A DNA stretch of 27,486 nt from NCBI GenBank assembly GCA_033851845.1, contig JAWWOH010000144.1:1-27486 (forward strand). Reading direction: 5' to 3'. Below, one piece after another: positions 15,459 through 24,484 of this stretch. Every line of letters begins with the position of its first letter. Within the stretch, counting starts at the first letter, position 1. The notes beneath the pieces are model-generated. The model had not been told where the DNA came from, made no database searches, and was given only the letters and a program-made list of their open reading frames with translations. This stretch comes from RYN-124 sp033851845. GTDB lineage: Bacteria > Actinomycetota > Actinomycetes > Mycobacteriales > SCTD01. Both the position numbers and the translations under genes were made by a program.

Positions 15459-17293
15459 GTGGCCGGGCGCATCCGCGACGAGGACGTGGTCACGGTGCGG
15501 GAGCGCGCCGCGATCGCCGACGTCGTCGGGGAGAGCGTTCAGCTCCGTGGCGCCGGCAGCGGCCGGTTGAAGGGGCTCTGTCCCTTCCATGACGAGAAGA
15601 CCCCGTCGTTCAACGTCAACCCGACGCTTGGGTTCTTCACCTGCTTCGGCTGCGGGGAATCGGGCGACGTCATCACGTTCGTCCGCAAGCACGACCAGCT
15701 GTCCTTCGTCGAGGCGGTCGAGTTCCTGGCCCGCCGTTACGGCGTACAGCTGCAGTACGAGCAGGGCGGGTCGGCGAGCGGACGCAACACGGGACAGCGC
15801 ACGCGTTTGATCGAGGCACACCGGCTGGCACAGGAGTTCTTCGTCGAGCACCTGGGTGGCGACGAGGCGATCATCGGCCGCAAGTTCCTCGCCGAGCGCG
15901 GCTTCGACGAGGCCGCAGCCGAGCAGTTCGGCGTGGGGTACGCGCCCAACGGCTGGGACCACCTCATCGTCCACCTTCGCGGCAAGGGCTTCTCCGGCGA
16001 GGAGCTCGTGACAGCCGGCCTTGCCTCACAGGGACAGCGCGGGCCGATCGACCGCTTCCGCGGGCGCCTCACCTGGGCCATCCGCGACATCACCGGCGAC
16101 GTGATCGGCTTCGGCGCGCGACGGCTGCACGAGAGCGACAACGGCCCGAAGTACCTCAACAGCCCAGAGACGCCGATCTACAAGAAGTCACACGTGCTGT
16201 ACGGCGTCGACGCCGCCAAGAAGGAGATCGCCCGCCGGCGGCAGGCAGTCGTCGTCGAGGGCTACACCGATGTGATGGCGATGCACCTCGCCGGCGTACC
16301 GACTGCGATTGCGACGTGCGGCACCGCGTTCGGTGCCGACCACATCCAGGTCATCCGTCGACTCCTGATGGACCAGGACGAGTTCCGCGGCGAGGTCATC
16401 TTCACCTTCGACGGTGACGACGCCGGGCAGAAGGCGGCGCTGAAGGCGTTCGGCGACGAGCAGAAGTTCGTCGCGCAGACCTACGTCGCGATCAGCCCTG
16501 ACAGCATGGACCCGTGCGACCTCCGGCTGGCCAAGGGAGACGTCGCCGTGCGCGACGTCGTGGCCGCTCGCGTCCCGCTCGTGGAGTTCGCGGTCAAGTC
16601 GACGCTGGCGAAGTACGACCTCGACACCGCCGAGGGACGAGTGCAGGCCATGCAGACGGCGGCTCCGCTGGTCGCGAAGATCAAGGACCGCGCGCTGCGT
16701 CCGGAGTACGCCCGCCGGCTCGCCGGCTGGCTCGGCATGGAGGTCGAGGCCGTCACCTCTCGCGTCGCCGAGCTGGCGGGCGACACGAGAGCGCCCCAGC
16801 AGCGTCGCCAGGCTCCCGCCGCCGACGCGGCCGTTGTGGCGGTCGAGCGGGAAGCGGTCAAGCTCGCCGTACAAGTGCCTGTTCTTGCGGCTCCGCTCTA
16901 CGACACCCTCGACGACGAGGACTTCACCCACGAGGGCTTGCGCGCCGTGCACCAGGTGATCCGAGCGGCCGGCGGCACGGCGACCTCGAGCGGCGGTGAG
17001 GCGTGGGTGACCGCGCTGCTCGAGGGCAGCCCAGACGACAAGGTGCGCTCGTTCATCACGATGCTGGCCGTCGAGAGCCTGCGCAGCGACAGCGAGCCCG
17101 ACCAGCGCTACGCCGGGGCGGTGCTCGCCCGGGTGCAGGAGCATGCTGTGACCCGCAAGATCGCGGAGCTCAAGCCTCGGCTGCAACGCATGAACCCTGT
17201 CGAGGAGCCCGACAAGTACAACGCGCTGTTCACCGAGCTCATACGGCTCGAGCAAACCGCCCGCTCGCATCGTGAGCGAGGGATCGGAGCCTT

Positions 17294-17297
<4 letters not shown>
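15459..17297 (+). CDS. dnaG: DNA primase
   Basis: This 612-residue protein starts at GTG 15459 with AGGAGG (15449-15454) 4 nt upstream; the frame is open further upstream, but conservation begins at RIRDEDVVTVRERAAI. DNA primase makes RNA primers at the replication fork and binds the replicative helicase. The N-terminal CHC2 zinc finger is C41-PFH44 with C62 and C65. The RNA polymerase core follows, then TOPRIM with VVVEGYTDVMAMHLAG and the metal-binding FTFDGDDAGQKAA. A variable linker leads to the C-terminal helicase-interaction domain (HEGLRAVHQVIRAAG and ARVQEHAVTRKIAELK). Its stop overlaps the rpoD start by 4 nt. Confidence 0.95.
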
Positions 17298-18511
<1,214 letters not shown>

Positions 18512-18528
18512 CGCCGGCTGCGTGCGGC

Positions 18529-18939
18529 TCAGTGGGCTGGCGGCCAGCCGCCGGTCTGGGCGAGAAGGCCGACGTCATCGCGGCAGGCCCAGTGCTCGAC
18601 GATCGAGCCACCGGCAACCCGCCAGATGTGGATGAACTCCCAGGCGATGGGCTTGCCGGTCGGTGGGAGCGCGCCGAGCAAGGGCATCGTCGAGGCCACG
18701 TGGCGACCGTGCAGGGTGAGCTGCACGACGACCAGGTCGTCCTGGGCCACGACCCGGTGGATGGTTGCCGTCGGGTGGTCGAGGTCGCGGTCGAGTGTCG
18801 ACAGGGTCTGTCGAAGGCCGTCGCGACCCTGGGGCCCTGCCGCGTGCTGAATCAAGTCCTCGGCGATGAGCTCGAAAGCGGAGTCGTCGCGACGATCGGC
18901 TGCATCATGAAATGCGAGGACGACTTCGGTCGGCGTCAT
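18529..18939 (-). CDS. SnoaL-like / NTF2-fold protein
   Basis: This protein of about 136 residues starts at ATG 18939 (MTPTEVVLAFHDAADRRD); ATG 18954 is an alternative. The pattern DLIQHAAGPQGRDGL, VVAQDDLVVVQLTLHGRH, and IHIWRVAGGSIVEHWACRDD fits the SnoaL-like small alpha+beta barrel family (the COG4922-type group). Members are cyclases, aldol-condensation-like enzymes or uncharacterised; the substrate is not deducible. It converges on rpoD with 17 nt between stops. GAGG close to 18939 is poorly spaced, so the exact start is uncertain. Confidence 0.8.
   Translation of the reverse strand: MTPTEVVLAFHDAADRRDDSAFELIAEDLIQHAAGPQGRDGLRQTLSTLDRDLDHPTATIHRVVAQDDLVVVQLTLHGRHVASTMPLLGALPPTGKPIAWEFIHIWRVAGGSIVEHWACRDDVGLLAQTGGWPPAH
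18535..18549 (+). terminator. Weak hairpin after rpoD
   Basis: GGCTGG-CGG-CCAGCC is a 6-bp GC-rich stem with a 3-nt loop, 23 nt past the rpoD stop. It has no U-tract and overlaps the last codons of the convergent SnoaL-like gene. It could act as a bidirectional transcription barrier but is not a canonical terminator. Confidence 0.25.
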
Positions 18940-19041
18940 CGCCTCATTACACATGAGGTCGGACAGAGGTAGCGGTGTGCCGTCACGCGCGGATGTCGTA
19001 GTGGCAGGCCAGTGCATCGGCCGCCTTTGAACCCACGGCAC

Positions 19042-19218
19042 CTACTCCTGTGCCGCCGTTGCTCGTCGGGGCAGTAACAAGAGAAGCCCGATCGCGAGAA
19101 TGCCCAACGCGAGGCCGACGACGGTCCAGCCAACTCTGTTGCGCCCGCGCCTACCCGCGACAACGCCACAGACGCCGGCAGTCAACGCCTCCATTAACAG
19201 GACCAGCAGTGGGCGCAC
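19042..19218 (-). CDS. Small two-helix membrane protein (58 aa)
   Basis: GTG 19218 to TAG 19044-19042 encodes 58 residues. A hydrophobic N-terminal helix (RPLLVLLMEALTAGVCGVVA) is followed by a basic loop with aromatic edge (GRRGRNRVGW) and a very hydrophobic helix (TVVGLALGILAIGLLLLLP), ending in PRRATAAQE. This is a typical small actinobacterial inner-membrane protein. TAGCGT lies 6 nt before the GTG, as expected for a leaderless mRNA, and an in-frame TAG just upstream limits extension. No family is recognised. It is in line with two other small membrane-type ORFs on the same strand. Confidence 0.6.
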   Translation of the reverse strand: MRPLLVLLMEALTAGVCGVVAGRRGRNRVGWTVVGLALGILAIGLLLLLPRRATAAQE

Positions 19219-19224
19219 GCTCCG

Positions 19225-19230
19225 ACGCTA
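19225..19230 (-). promoter_or_regulatory. Putative -10 (TAGCGT) of the 58-aa membrane protein gene
   Basis: On the minus strand TAGCGT lies 6 nt before GTG 19218. It fits TANNNT and the leaderless spacing seen at several genes in this window. Confidence 0.35.
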
Positions 19231-19249
19231 CAGATGGAGCGGCACCTAC

Positions 19250-19540
19250 TCACCCTGCCGGGCAGGCCCCTCCGACCACCTGCCTCTGGCGCGAGGGAGA
19301 TCTCGACGGCCGGACGGGGCGCGCAGACTCTCCGTAGGGCTCGTTGAGGATGACCACGGGACCGGGGCTGCACGGAGCTATTAGAGCGCCGGCCGGCGGC
19401 GTCGGTGATGGGGTGGACCGCACCTGGCCACGCGACGTTGCGGGGCTGCCCCCACTTGGCCGCTCGTGACTCTGGCATCCGGTTGAGGCGGCTGCGATGA
19501 GAACGGCGAGAAGGACCCAGCGGACGCGCTTCACCACCAT
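19250..19540 (-). CDS. Short putative lipoprotein, possibly frameshifted
   Basis: ATG 19540 opens a 96-residue ORF with a classical lipoprotein signal: basic start (MVVKRVRW), hydrophobic core (VLLAVLIAAA) and lipobox ASTGC (Cys at about 22). A Ser/Pro/Thr-rich linker (STPSPTPPAG) and CSPGPVVILNEPYGES follow. After that the frame turns into Arg/Ser-rich sequence unlike a folded domain. The other minus-strand frames at the same place read AVEISLAPEAGGR and then RWSEGPARQGE, which look more protein-like, so the 3' half may have suffered indels. The signal peptide is convincing; the C-terminus is not. Family unknown. Confidence 0.5.
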   Translation of the reverse strand: MVVKRVRWVLLAVLIAAASTGCQSHERPSGGSPATSRGQVRSTPSPTPPAGALIAPCSPGPVVILNEPYGESARPVRPSRSPSRQRQVVGGACPAG

Positions 19541-19586
19541 GAGACGCAGCATGCCGCTGAACGGTTCGCGGCAGTAGGAGGATCAC

Positions 19587-19754
19587 CTACACGCGCGATT
19601 GATCCGCCCGCCGCCGTTGAGCGCGGCGGTACAGCAGAACGCCCACCGTCAGCAAAGCGCTGTTCATCAGCAGCGCCGGACCCAGCGGCAGATAGAGCCG
19701 CACGGGGGCAGCCAGCACGAGCAACAGCATCATGAAAATGCGGGTCCGCCACAC
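19587..19754 (-). CDS. Small membrane protein, start uncertain
   Basis: About 55 residues are encoded if GTG 19754 is the start. ATG 19733 is an alternative, and the open frame continues upstream to 19934 without protein-like content. Two hydrophobic segments (IFMMLLLVLAAPVRLYLP and ALLMNSALLTVGVLLY) are followed by a basic tail (RRAQRRRADQ). There is no ribosome-binding site and no -10-like hexamer in the leaderless position. It is 46 nt upstream of the putative lipoprotein on the same strand. No family is recognised. Confidence 0.42.
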   Translation of the reverse strand: MWRTRIFMMLLLVLAAPVRLYLPLGPALLMNSALLTVGVLLYRRAQRRRADQSRV

Positions 19755-19957
19755 GAGCCGAAATTCTGCCCCACTCTGCAGGTGTCCGGTGTCGGTATCC
19801 GGGACACACGGACCTAGCGTCGCTTCGACGATTCGCCTGTCAGCAGGTAAGGCGGGGCGCGCGCCGACCACGGCGTGCGGTTCTGGGCGCCTCGGGCATG
19901 AAAGAGATCTTGCCGTCCTAACCCAACCGTTCACGGCTTCGGTGGCTATCTACGAGT
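19755..19957. promoter_or_regulatory. Divergent region upstream of the ECF sigma gene
   Basis: This 203-nt gap has lower coding character than its surroundings. CCAACCG (19923-19929) followed 16 nt later by CTATCT (19946-19951) just before GTG 19958 could be an ECF-type promoter with an AAC-containing -35, which would allow autoregulation. No other motif is convincing. Confidence 0.2.
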
Positions 19958-20446
19958 GTGAGCGACCAGCAAGGGCAGGCTCTGGCCACGATGCGCTTCG
20001 AGGACGAGCTCGCTGTTCACGCCGACGACATGTGGGCACTGGCCAGACGACTCTGTGGCGACGAGGCCCTGGACGTGGTCCAAGAGGCGTCTGAGCAGGC
20101 ATGGCGGACACGGAACACCTTTGACGCCTCGCGGGGAAGTCGCCGTACCTGGCTGTTGATGATCGTCGCGGACAGAGCCCGCAAGCATCATCGGCGCCGC
20201 CGGCGAACCGTTCCGCTGAGCGCGGATTACCCACAGCCCAGCACGGATCACGACCAGCACCTGGATGTCAGCCACGCCATCGCGGCTCTTCCGCAGCGGC
20301 AACGGCTCGCCGTCGAACTGCACTACGTGCTCGGTCTCACCGTCGCCGAGGCCGCCGAGGCGATGCGCTGTACGCCCGGCACCGTCAAATCAACCTTGTC
20401 CGACGCACGGCGCAATCTGAGAACGAGTGTGGAGGTCCGCGGATGA
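19958..20446 (+). CDS. ECF (group 4) RNA polymerase sigma factor
   Basis: This 162-residue protein starts at GTG 19958. It has only regions 2 and 4, as ECF sigma factors do. Region 2 includes ELAVHADDMWALARRLCGDEALDVVQEASEQAW and SRRTWLLMIVADRARKHHRRRRR. Region 4 is DVSHAIAALPQRQRLAVELHYVLGLTVAEAAEAMRCTPGTVKSTLSDARRNL, with a typical helix-turn-helix. It would direct polymerase to a small stress regulon. The following membrane protein overlaps it by 4 nt (ATGA), so the two are co-translated, the usual arrangement of a sigma/anti-sigma pair. The ECF subgroup cannot be assigned by eye. Confidence 0.9.
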   Translation: MSDQQGQALATMRFEDELAVHADDMWALARRLCGDEALDVVQEASEQAWRTRNTFDASRGSRRTWLLMIVADRARKHHRRRRRTVPLSADYPQPSTDHDQHLDVSHAIAALPQRQRLAVELHYVLGLTVAEAAEAMRCTPGTVKSTLSDARRNLRTSVEVRG

Positions 20447-21441
20447 ACAGCGACGACGGTGCGCCCGCGGACGATGACCGCGACGGGCTGCACGACCTGC
20501 TCGTTCGATGGGGACAGCGTGAGCGGGCAGCGATCGGAACGGCACCAGTTGCGGCGGTTGAGTTCACTCGGCGCCGTCTCAGCGGCTGGTTGGCCGTCGC
20601 GGCTGCTGCCCTGATCGGTGTCGCGGTCGCAGTCGGGGCGGCGGTGCTCGGGTCTGGCCGGTCAGCCACGGGTCCCGCCGACCAGCCCGGCGCGTCTCCC
20701 AGCGCGACGTCCTCGCCAGACCGCCCTCAGAGTCTCGCGCCGGTCGACGGGCCGCTTGCCATCACCCCGATCGCAGACGCCCAACCAACCCTGTCACGGC
20801 AGCAAGCAGAAGTGATCATGCTCAACAGCTGGCCGCCGCCACCCCTGCGGACCGCTGGTCCGTACGACGCGCTTGCCGGCTCGGTCCGCATGGGACTGGC
20901 GTCGGTGCGCCTTTCGGGTGAGGTGCGCCGCGTCCGGGGCGAGGTGCCCAGCCAGCTGCAACTGGCATGGGTCGTGACGTGGATGACCCCGGACGGCAGC
21001 CGGGACTGTCCGACCCCGGGTGTCCTCCCGAAGAACGAGCCGACATCCCGCCTCGACGCCTACGTCCTCGCCGACGATGGCAGCACCGCGTACATCTACT
21101 CCGCGGCCTCGGAGAGCTGTCAGACGGCGCAGCAGGCACCGGAACTCGCGTCAGCAACGGTCCAGCGCGCAGTCAACCGGATCGCTGTTCCCTGGGACGG
21201 CAGCCGACGCGACGCGAACGGCGACGTTCTGATGAGCTTCGACCGACCGACGTGCGCAACGGCGAGTGCCATGTTCGACCCTGACGGCGCGATCGTTTTC
21301 GTCGAGGTGCCGATCGGCACGACGTGCGCTGAAACGGTGCGGGACAGCATTCGAACGGGGCCGACCGAACCCGCCCACCACCCGCTACTCGGGCCATTCC
21401 GGACCGCAAACGGCGTTCCGGCGCCTCCGCTCACCGAATGA
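20443..21441 (+). CDS. Putative membrane anti-sigma factor with large extracytoplasmic domain
   Basis: This 332-residue protein starts at ATG 20443, overlapping the sigma gene stop. A cytoplasmic N-terminus of about 45 residues (DGLHDLLVRWGQRERAAIGTAP) precedes one transmembrane helix (about 49-70, WLAVAAAALIGVAVAVGAAVLG). A Ser/Pro-rich linker and an external domain of about 230 residues with several cysteines (DCPTPG, SESCQTA, RPTCATAS, GTTCAET) follow. No HxxxCxxC zinc motif is present in the cytoplasmic part. The anti-sigma role is inferred from overlap and topology, not from a recognised domain. The external domain may sense an envelope signal. Confidence 0.7.
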   Translation: MNSDDGAPADDDRDGLHDLLVRWGQRERAAIGTAPVAAVEFTRRRLSGWLAVAAAALIGVAVAVGAAVLGSGRSATGPADQPGASPSATSSPDRPQSLAPVDGPLAITPIADAQPTLSRQQAEVIMLNSWPPPPLRTAGPYDALAGSVRMGLASVRLSGEVRRVRGEVPSQLQLAWVVTWMTPDGSRDCPTPGVLPKNEPTSRLDAYVLADDGSTAYIYSAASESCQTAQQAPELASATVQRAVNRIAVPWDGSRRDANGDVLMSFDRPTCATASAMFDPDGAIVFVEVPIGTTCAETVRDSIRTGPTEPAHHPLLGPFRTANGVPAPPLTE

Positions 21442-21460
21442 GCGGTGCCGGCGCGAATCA

Positions 21461-22042
21461 TCAGTCCTGGAACTGCCATTCCAGTCGCCCGTCAACCACG
21501 GCGGGAACGAAGTACCTATCGAAGGGCTCCGCCCTCGTCAGGGCCGACATGACCGATTCCAGCAGGGCAGCCGGGCCGCTCCAAAGAGAGGCGCGATGCT
21601 GGACGGAGCCGTCGACCTTGTCCCATGCCCGGATGCACCCGCGCATGTCGCCCTCGCGCAGATCGATGAACAACGCCCCACCCATGTTGTCGCTGGTCAG
21701 CGCCAAGAACTCACCGCTCCAGGCGTGTTCGGGCTGGCCTGCGCCGTCTCCAGGAGGTGCATCCGACCAGATCTCGTCTGCTATCTCACGACGCATCACC
21801 GTGTCCTCGATCATCCTGCTGGCCAGCAGCGTGCTGTGCAGCCCCAGCAGGGGTGTGAACAGGCTGCCCGGCACAGCTTCGAGATAGTCCACAAGCTCCG
21901 GAGGCAGGGGCTGGCCAATGTGTGCAGCGACGCGGCTGGCGGATGCAGGTTCCGGTGCTTGCAGTGTTGTCGCGGTCTCTGGAGCGTTTCGCTCAAGCCA
22001 CTGGTTGATGCTCGTCCAAGTGTCCCGAACCGTTGAAGCCAT
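21461..22042 (-). CDS. SMI1/KNR4-family protein
   Basis: This 193-residue protein starts at ATG 22042. It shows the SMI1/KNR4 layout: an N-terminal helix (TWTSINQWLERNAPE), ASRVAAHIGQPLPPELVDYLEAVPGS with the family L-P-x-x-L-x-x-Y pattern, then a mixed region. EFLALTSDNMGGALFIDLREGDMRGCIRAWD follows, where the N-x-G-x-x-x-F/I-x-D segment is typical. Many bacterial members are immunity proteins of contact-dependent or secreted toxins, but no toxin gene is adjacent here. It converges on the anti-sigma gene (19 nt between stops). TAGCCT lies 5 nt upstream of the ATG. Confidence 0.8.
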   Translation of the reverse strand: MASTVRDTWTSINQWLERNAPETATTLQAPEPASASRVAAHIGQPLPPELVDYLEAVPGSLFTPLLGLHSTLLASRMIEDTVMRREIADEIWSDAPPGDGAGQPEHAWSGEFLALTSDNMGGALFIDLREGDMRGCIRAWDKVDGSVQHRASLWSGPAALLESVMSALTRAEPFDRYFVPAVVDGRLEWQFQD

Positions 22043-22047
22043 GCCGC

Positions 22048-22053
22048 AGGCTA
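22048..22053 (-). promoter_or_regulatory. Putative -10 (TAGCCT) of the SMI1/KNR4 gene
   Basis: On the minus strand TAGCCT lies 5 nt before ATG 22042. No ribosome-binding site is present, which fits a leaderless mRNA. Confidence 0.35.
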
Positions 22054-22080
22054 TGACGGAGCACCAGGCAAGAACGCCAC

Positions 22081-22260
22081 TTACCGGCCGGGCACCAGCA
22101 CAGCGCACTGGGTGCCGAGAGTGGTCATGGCGCGCTCGCCATCGTGACCTGGACAGCCGCCGGCCCGGCCACCAGCCAGGAGCGCCAGAGTCAGCATCGC
22201 AACCAGCGTCGCCGGCAGCGCGAGATGCGGCCAGAGCGACCGGACGCGAACACGAGCCAT
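22081..22260 (-). CDS. Small secreted or membrane-anchored hypothetical (59 aa)
   Basis: ATG 22260 opens a 59-residue ORF with a basic N-terminus (MARVRVRSLWPH), a hydrophobic segment (LALPATLVAMLTLALLAGG) and a short cysteine- and His-containing tail (GGCPGHDGERAM, then TQCAVLV). Codon choice is GC-rich at position 3. No ribosome-binding site or -10-like element is seen. It may be a real small exported protein or the remnant of a longer one, since the tail is abrupt. No family is recognised with confidence. It ends 38 nt upstream of the SMI1/KNR4 start on the same strand. Confidence 0.4.
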   Translation of the reverse strand: MARVRVRSLWPHLALPATLVAMLTLALLAGGRAGGCPGHDGERAMTTLGTQCAVLVPGR

Positions 22261-22438
22261 TCTGTGATTGTGGCGGAGCCCAGGTTCGGGCGCCAGTGCG
22301 CGCTGCCAGAAGCAAGCGCCGTCTGGGACCGTAAGCGGCATCACTGGGCTGCGATACCGCCCTACAACGTGGACAGGTCGTCTCGACGGGACCGCTGGCT
22401 CTGGCCCAAGAGGCCGAAGGAGCGGATGGGCGCGCACG

Positions 22439-22444
22439 TAGGGT
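22439..22444 (+). promoter_or_regulatory. Putative -10 (TAGGGT) of the conserved hypothetical / ABC operon
   Basis: TAGGGT lies 6 nt before GTG 22451, and no ribosome-binding site is present. The upstream 178 nt (22261-22438) holds no supportable gene and no clear -35. Confidence 0.42.
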
Positions 22445-22450
22445 CGTCGG

Positions 22451-22948
22451 GTGGCTCTCTTCCGGCGTACGGCGGTGCCTGCTTCGGTGAAGGCGGTGGC
22501 GCTTGGACCGGGGGAGCGGCGGGTCGCCTGGGGCACCACGCCGGATGGGCAGCCGGTCGTCGCCAGCACCAGAGCGCTGTACCTCCCCGATGGCACCACG
22601 CTTGCGTGGGACGAGATCGAGCGCGCCCACTGGGAGAAGCCGACCCTCGAGCTGGTCGAGCTGACCGAGCACGAGGGCAGCGGCCGGCGTCACGAGGTCG
22701 ACCTCGACCTGGACCACGGCACGGACCTGCCGCAGGAGGTTCGCGCCCGGATCACGGCCAGCTACGCATGGTCCTCGCACGTGAAGCTGCGGCCGGCCGG
22801 CGGCGTGCGCATCGTGGGCCGGCGACGCGCGGGCATCGAGGTGCTCGACTGGCAGCTCGTCTTCGACCGGGGCACCGACCCGAGCGATCCCGCACTGCGG
22901 GCCCAGGCCGAGGAGCACCTCGCCGCAGCGCGGCGCACGATCGGCTAA
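22451..22948 (+). CDS. Conserved actinobacterial hypothetical protein
   Basis: This 165-residue protein starts at GTG 22451 (MALFRRTAVPASVKAVAL). The segments GERRVAWGTTPDGQPVVASTRALYLPDGTTLAWDEIERAHW look like a PH-like beta barrel of the kind common in uncharacterised actinobacterial proteins. The C-terminus (DPALRAQAEEHLAAARRTIG) is helical. It is soluble, with no signal peptide or membrane segment. It precedes the ABC transporter genes by 31 nt in the same direction and may share their transcript. The function is unknown. Confidence 0.75.
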   Translation: MALFRRTAVPASVKAVALGPGERRVAWGTTPDGQPVVASTRALYLPDGTTLAWDEIERAHWEKPTLELVELTEHEGSGRRHEVDLDLDHGTDLPQEVRARITASYAWSSHVKLRPAGGVRIVGRRRAGIEVLDWQLVFDRGTDPSDPALRAQAEEHLAAARRTIG

Positions 22949-22979
22949 TCCACTGGACCGCACCAGCGAGACTGATCAG

Positions 22980-23711
22980 GTGGAGCACGTCCTGGTCGCG
23001 CGCGGCCTCGTCAAGTCGTACCGCCGCGGCCGAGCCGTCGACGCCATCGACCTGACTGTCGCAGCCGGTGAGCGGGTCGCTGTCCTCGGGCCGAACGGTG
23101 CGGGCAAGACCACGACGCTCCTGATGTGCCTCGGTGTCGTCTCGCCGGACGCCGGCGACGTCACGATCGCCGGCTTCCAGCTGCCCAAGCAGCGGTCGAA
23201 GGCCATGGCGCAGGTCGGCTTCGCGGCCGGCTACCTACCGCTGCCAGAGCGGCTGCGGGTCCGCGAGTACCTCGGCATGTACGCCGAGCTGTACGGCGTA
23301 CGGAACGCGAAGGCCGCCATCCGCGAGGGACTCGAGCGCTTCCACATCGACCACCTCGAAGCCGCCCTCGGCACCGAGCTGTCCAGTGGGCAGAAGACGC
23401 TGATCGGCATCGTGAAGGCGACGCTGCACCATCCGGCCCTGCTGGTCCTCGACGAGCCGACCGCGAGTCTCGACCCGGACGTGTCGAGTCGGGTGCGCGC
23501 CGGGTTGCGCAGTCTGTGCGACGACCACGGAACTGCGCTGCTCATCACCAGTCACGACATGCGCGAGGTCGAGCGGCTCGCCGAACGCGTCGTGTTCCTG
23601 CTGGCCGGTCGCATCGTCGCCGACGGGACGCCGGAGGACATCGCGCTGCGCTACGACCGGGCCGACCTCGAGGGCGTCTTCCTGCACCTGGCAGAGGAGG
23701 CTCGCCGGTGA
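22980..23711 (+). CDS. ABC transporter ATP-binding protein (ABC-2 exporter type)
   Basis: This 243-residue nucleotide-binding subunit starts at GTG 22980. Walker A is GPNGAGKTT (37-45), the signature loop is LSSGQKT (134-140), Walker B is LLVLDEP (154-160) and the switch histidine is H192 (ITSHDM). The region where a Q-loop glutamine is expected reads FAAGYLPLPERLRVREYL, with no glutamine at the usual place. It overlaps the following permease gene by 4 nt (GTGA), so the two form one exporter. The substrate (drug, lipid or polysaccharide type) cannot be told from sequence. Confidence 0.92.
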   Translation: MEHVLVARGLVKSYRRGRAVDAIDLTVAAGERVAVLGPNGAGKTTTLLMCLGVVSPDAGDVTIAGFQLPKQRSKAMAQVGFAAGYLPLPERLRVREYLGMYAELYGVRNAKAAIREGLERFHIDHLEAALGTELSSGQKTLIGIVKATLHHPALLVLDEPTASLDPDVSSRVRAGLRSLCDDHGTALLITSHDMREVERLAERVVFLLAGRIVADGTPEDIALRYDRADLEGVFLHLAEEARR

Positions 23712-24484
23712 ACGCCGTACGCATCGCAGCGATCGCGAAGCGGCACTGGTGGGTGCTCAAGCGCAGCCCGCACCGGTCGTTCGACATCATTCTGTGGCCG
23801 ATCGTCGACACGCTGACGTTCGGCTCGCTCGCCATCGCCTATCAGAGCAACCAGACGCGCGCGTTCTACGTGCTCGCCGGCGTCGTCCTGTGGCACGTCA
23901 TCTACCAGGCGCAGATCGCGGTGTCCGCGGGCTTCCTCGAAGAGACCTGGTCGCGCAACCTGCTGTCGCTGATGGTGTCGCCGGTGAGCGAGGCGGAGTA
24001 CCTCCTGGGGACCGGGCTGTTCGGTCTGGTCAAGACGGTCCTCGGCGTCGGCGGCGTCGCGCTGACAGCGCTGGTCTGCTACAGCTTCGGCATCACGTCC
24101 CTCGGCATCGGGCTCATCCCGGTGGCCGCCCTCCTGCTCCTCTCCGGCTGGGTCATCGCAATGCTCGTCATCGGCATCGTCCTGCGGTTCGGCACCGGCG
24201 CGGAGGCGCTGGTGTGGGGGATCCTGTTCGTGCTGATGCCGCTGTCCGGCACGTTCTTCCCGGTCGCGGCGCTGCCCGGCCCGCTGCAACCGGTCGCGCA
24301 GGCGCTCCCGACGACGCACGCCTTCACCGCTGCCCGGATGCTGGTGGACGGCGGAGCGTTCCCCTGGCACGAGCTGGGGATCTCCGCCGTACTCACCCTG
24401 ATCGGCGGCGCGGCCGCCATGTACTACGTGACGTCGATGCTGCGGCTGTTCCGGCGGCGCGGCTACGTCACGCGTTACAGCTGA
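23708..24484 (+). CDS. ABC-2 type transporter permease
   Basis: This 258-residue integral membrane protein starts at GTG 23708 inside the ATPase stop. About six hydrophobic segments are visible: FDIILWPIVDTLTFGSLAIA, AFYVLAGVVLWHVIYQAQ, VKTVLGVGGVALTALVCYS, LIPVAALLLLSGWVIAMLV, ALVWGILFVLMPLSGTFFPV and LGISAVLTLIGGAAAMYYVT. The motif FPVAALPGPLQPVAQALPTT is typical of ABC-2 permeases. It pairs with the upstream ATPase. The 3' end overlaps the convergent subtilase gene by 10 nt (24475-24484). Confidence 0.9.
   Translation: MNAVRIAAIAKRHWWVLKRSPHRSFDIILWPIVDTLTFGSLAIAYQSNQTRAFYVLAGVVLWHVIYQAQIAVSAGFLEETWSRNLLSLMVSPVSEAEYLLGTGLFGLVKTVLGVGGVALTALVCYSFGITSLGIGLIPVAALLLLSGWVIAMLVIGIVLRFGTGAEALVWGILFVLMPLSGTFFPVAALPGPLQPVAQALPTTHAFTAARMLVDGGAFPWHELGISAVLTLIGGAAAMYYVTSMLRLFRRRGYVTRYS

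Noticed and set aside
18940..19041. Extension of the SnoaL-like gene to the upstream ATG at 19041
   Set aside because: The extra N-terminal residues (MPWVQRRPMHWPATTT) do not match the family, which starts at MTPTEVV.
19755..19934. Upstream extension of the small membrane protein ORF to ATG 19934
   Set aside because: The extension has no protein-like pattern and runs nearly into the divergent sigma gene, leaving no promoter room.
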